The translations under genes and the position numbers were made by a program. Below are positions 61,190-64,000 of a DNA stretch of 64,000 nucleotides, piece after piece. The number at the start of each line of letters is the position of its first letter. Position 1 is the first letter of the stretch. This DNA comes from Cyclina sinensis (lineage: Eukaryota; Mollusca; Bivalvia; Venerida; Veneridae), in NCBI GenBank assembly GCA_012932295.1, contig JAAONU010000001.1, forward strand, positions 43,311,134-43,375,133. The letters are read 5' to 3'. The notes under the pieces are model-generated. The model saw only the letters and a list, made by a program, of their open reading frames with translations, did not search any database and was not told where the DNA came from.

Positions 61190-62487
61190 TTCCAACAGAA
61201 ACTTTTCTATGAGAAATATGTTCCTTTATATGAATTGTAACTAGGAACAAAAGTCCTCAAAAATCAGGCTGCAAGGTTGTCGGCTATCAAGTCAGAAAAT
61301 ACAGTATTTTATGCGTATTTCAAGACGTCAGTAATCATGCACCATACTGTAGGCCGTGTTTTCGTACTACCGGTTGTGACGTAAGCAGAAGCGTCGGCAA
61401 GAATTTACGGTTGAAAGTGCACGTTTCCATGCCTTAAACATACAAATCGAAGTTATTGTGTATGGAAAGAAAAGGTAGGTTGTTTTCAACCACAAACACG
61501 TCATTTATTCTAATTTACGAGTTTTATAGGTAAAACAAAATTGAACTGTATCAGAAGTCGTATGTTTTCGCGACTTGTTTACCGAAAAAATCACACTGTT
61601 AACAATAACGTTAATGACCAATGGGCTTTTGGTATAGTGATTGTATCGATGACTATGATTTGAACTAAGAAAAACTGAATTGAATTAAGAATATAAATAA
61701 ATGCGAGAAAACTGTATAGTTAGGGTTTTAACTGAAAAATTAATGTACGGAGGCGAGTTTGGGTCATAAATATAATGTTGAAAATAATGTGGAATTACAT
61801 GCGTTTTTTTTTTTTTAATTAGTTAATATTTAATGTATTTGGTTAAAAAAGGAATGTCAATATTAATATTTGTTAAATTATTTAAAAAAATGTTATGACT
61901 TAATTTTCAAGCAGCAGGAAGGACAGATCAGTTTATTGCACTGATGTGTGCTTACTCCCTTTTTTAATTGAATACGAACCACACAGTCACTATTTAAATT
62001 TTTCAGAAACTACAGACTGCCAAACATGGAAGGTCATGTTTGAAACTATGATCTGTTAAAGGAGTTGGGGCAGCTCCACAATTTTCAATAATAGCTGATA
62101 GTTGCCTTTTCTGACGACGAGTATGGAGTAAAACCCTTATTTTGAAAACTTTGTAGAAAATATATACAAATATCATAAAAATTTTCTTTTGCTGTAAAAA
62201 ATGTTTTTATGTGACTTCAGCCAAATTCTGTTCACAACATTGCCCAAACAATTGTGTCAAATTCTTAGATATTAATTTATATTGTTTATACTGTATGGTA
62301 GAGGGCTTCTTTGGGTGTTTTGGATGAGTATTTTGTTCAATGTTTTAATATTATTCACTTATATTTCAGAATAATTTGCAACAATTTAAAAAATGTATAC
62401 TGACTCACTTCTGTTCTGAGCACTTAAAAACAATCTCTTTAAAATGTATAAAAATCATTTATAGCAAGACATTTTTTTATATTTCAG
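61190..62487. other. LINE 3' region and upstream flank of a small gene
   Basis: After the LINE stop, about 200 bases may be its 3' untranslated region. Then comes AT-rich sequence, including a CG-containing stretch (ccggttgtgacgtaagcaga, 61370-61390) that could be a CRE-like promoter site (tgacgtaa) of the gene that follows. No exon with certain boundaries is seen before 62488. Confidence 0.35.
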
Positions 62488-62591
62488 CGCCAAACAAGTT
62501 TGTGTTATTTGTAACGTTAAAAATGGAGGTTCATCTGCCAAACTTGGTGAAAAAGGATGTATTGGTTTATTGAAAGCCAGCAAGAGCAAAG
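62488..62591 (+). CDS. Cysteine-rich gene, exon a (zinc-finger-like)
   Basis: The acceptor tatatttcag|C and donor AAAG|gtacgt bound 104 nt. The frame is AKQVCVICNVKNGGSSAKLG followed by EKGCIGLLKASKSKG. C-x2-C opens a treble-clef-like zinc motif and the second pair is in exon b (HHEC). Phase 1 at the donor fits exon b. An upstream exon carrying the start must exist but was not found. The family looks like large lineage-specific proteins in molluscs and cnidarians, often linked to mobile DNA. Function is unknown. Confidence 0.6.
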
Positions 62592-62907
62592 GTACGTGAA
62601 AATAGGTCTATACATTCTACATTGACAACATTTTGTTTTCAGAGTACAGAGGTTGGACAATAATGAAAATTTGTTTCACTAGTCAAAATGTTTAAATTTG
62701 AATGTACGAATTGATTATTTGAAAGGTTATTTTAGCTTAATCAAATGTATAGAGATGTACTGCATAATTACATTATGTTACTGCTTAAAGTACCACCTTG
62801 AACTATTTCCCATGGACACTAGTTAGATAATTACACTAAACATATTGAAGAACTCTTCAAATCAGATAGAAACTAATGACACAACACTTTTTTAAATTTC
62901 ATTTTAG

Positions 62908-63418
62908 GTGATCAACTATGTGTTTTGCCCGGCCAGATTGTACATCATGAATGCAGGAGAGTGTATTGTCACCCTAAACAAACTCAGGTCATTAAAGGAA
63001 CAGGCTAAAGTTATTGCAACTTCAAAAACACGAAAATCTGGTGAAGCAGTATTTTCTTTCAAAAACAAATGTATCTTTTGTGGAACTGAAGCGAAACAAA
63101 ATGAAAACAAAAGAGGTTATGACGTTTTCCAAGTTAGAACTTATAGATTTTCAGTACACTATAAAAGACGTATGTAAACAGAGAAATGACGATTGGGGAA
63201 ACGAAGTACTATGTAGGATGGATTTACCGACTGCACCTGAAAGATTATTAAATGTCATTAAATGCAACTGTAAAATGAATTGTGACACAAAAAGATGTTC
63301 ATGCAGGAAGCATGGACTGTCATGTTCTGCTGGATGTGGAGGTTGTAGGGGATCATGCTGTTCAAATAGTATGAAGGTCGACATTGAAGATTCTGAACTC
63401 GTTGTTCAAGAATATTGA
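62908..63418 (+). pseudogene. Cysteine-rich gene, exon b with frameshifts
   Basis: The acceptor attttag|GT continues exon a as DQLCVLPGQIVHHECRRVYC, completing a Cys/His set, and stops at about 63007. A second frame carries FSFKNKCIFCGTEAKQNE and YDVFQVRTYRF. A third carries YTIKDVCKQRNDDWGNEV, then a jump to TAPERLLNVIKCNCKMNC and CSCRKHGLSCSAGCGGC, a CXC-like cysteine cluster, ending at 63416-63418. The cluster is normally at the C-terminus of much longer relatives, so a large internal part is missing. Two frame breaks and a deletion suggest a decaying or mis-assembled copy. Confidence 0.6.
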
Positions 63419-64000
63419 ACTGTGTCATGCAAAGAGTATTGATATGAAATGTCTTGCATTTATAGACAATTATACAGTAAATTGCAAAGTACATTGTGTA
63501 TTTTTGTTAAAATACAATTCAATTATCTTTAGATAACACATTTTCAGTAGGAATAATAATAATGATGATATGAAAATATCAGCTTAAGATGTAAGAACTA
63601 CTTATCTTTTAAATATCATTAAATGTAAAGAATATATTATGACATGCAAAATATTTCACTCAGACAAAAATTGTGGATAATCAGCATTTTTGCATATTGA
63701 AAAAAAAACATCAAAATTTCAGTATTAATGACTTACAATTAATTAATTATCAAATTACGTCACCTTAACCTATTTGACGTCAAAAGTTTAGCTTATTTTC
63801 TGTGTACACTCACATTAATATTGTTAGCATTTTCTTATAGCATTACTATATTTTCAAAAGTAAAATTATATCCCTTTTTAAACATATTTCAAGAAGGTGA
63901 ATATCTTAATGCCGTCTTTGGTGAAACATTTAATTTCAAAAGGATTAGAAAAAATGCAAAACAACTGTTTTAAATATCAGTTGACATGGAAACCTTTTTT
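63419..64000. other. No gene seen at the right edge
   Basis: AT-rich. No supported exon, RNA or repeat. It may contain the 3' untranslated region of the cysteine-rich gene (aataataat near 63550, no clear AATAAA noted). Confidence 0.4.

Overview
The window is animal nuclear DNA and most resembles a lophotrochozoan, probably a bivalve mollusc. It is AT-rich, its genes are split by GT-AG introns with long introns, and it is packed with Tc1, Gypsy and LINE remnants, tRNA-derived SINEs and foldback elements. It also carries a palindromic GGGCCATGATGGCCC-type repeat module of the kind I associate with clam genomes. The taxonomic call is inference; nothing here names a species.

One host gene dominates. 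On the minus strand, 21 coding exons run from a start codon at 46546 to a stop ending at 7807 (38.7 kb). All splice phases agree, and the joined frame is open for about 1,137 codons. It encodes a predicted type I membrane protein: signal peptide, D8C-like cysteine module, VWD domain split over four exons, one EGF domain, two dibasic (furin-like) sites, one transmembrane helix and a short cytoplasmic tail. It looks like a membrane-anchored relative of von Willebrand factor D and EGF domain proteins (VWDE). It uses a 27-nt micro-exon and one GC-AG intron. A poly(A) signal lies 66 nt past the stop.

Layout, left to right. 0.6-2.0 kb: decayed Tc1-like transposase with an internal tandem duplication. 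2.4-3.0 kb: two terminal-inverted-repeat or foldback elements. 3.67-5.3 kb: an inverted-repeat-bounded element holding a decayed retroviral-type integrase core of Maverick/Polinton type. 7.8-46.5 kb: the VWDE-like gene. Its introns hold a MITE (9.6 kb), a hairpin element (15.6 kb), a truncated Gypsy-type LTR retrotransposon (about 16.9-20.4 kb), a broken PIF1-like helicase (22.5-23.9 kb), two oppositely oriented arrays of one satellite (24.4-25.1 and 26.2-28.4 kb), an intact Tc1-like transposon (34.3-35.8 kb) nested in a tandem repeat, a MITE-like element (38.5-39.0 kb), and a G-rich 75-bp satellite (40.8-44.5 kb) itself split by a 2-kb repeat element. 40.3-52.4 kb: two opposite-orientation copies of one TIR element flank the first exon of the gene, and each is interrupted by later insertions (satellite on the left, a LINE with its own nested insertion on the right). 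52.5-54.6 kb: tRNA-derived SINEs. 56.1-57.5 kb: an old LINE 3' end. 57.8-61.2 kb: a nearly full-length but broken LINE with an N-terminal PHD finger. 62.5-63.4 kb: a small spliced gene or pseudogene with cysteine-rich zinc-binding motifs.

Exon calls rest on reading frame, splice consensus and phase matching only. Family assignments rest on recognised motifs, not on searches.
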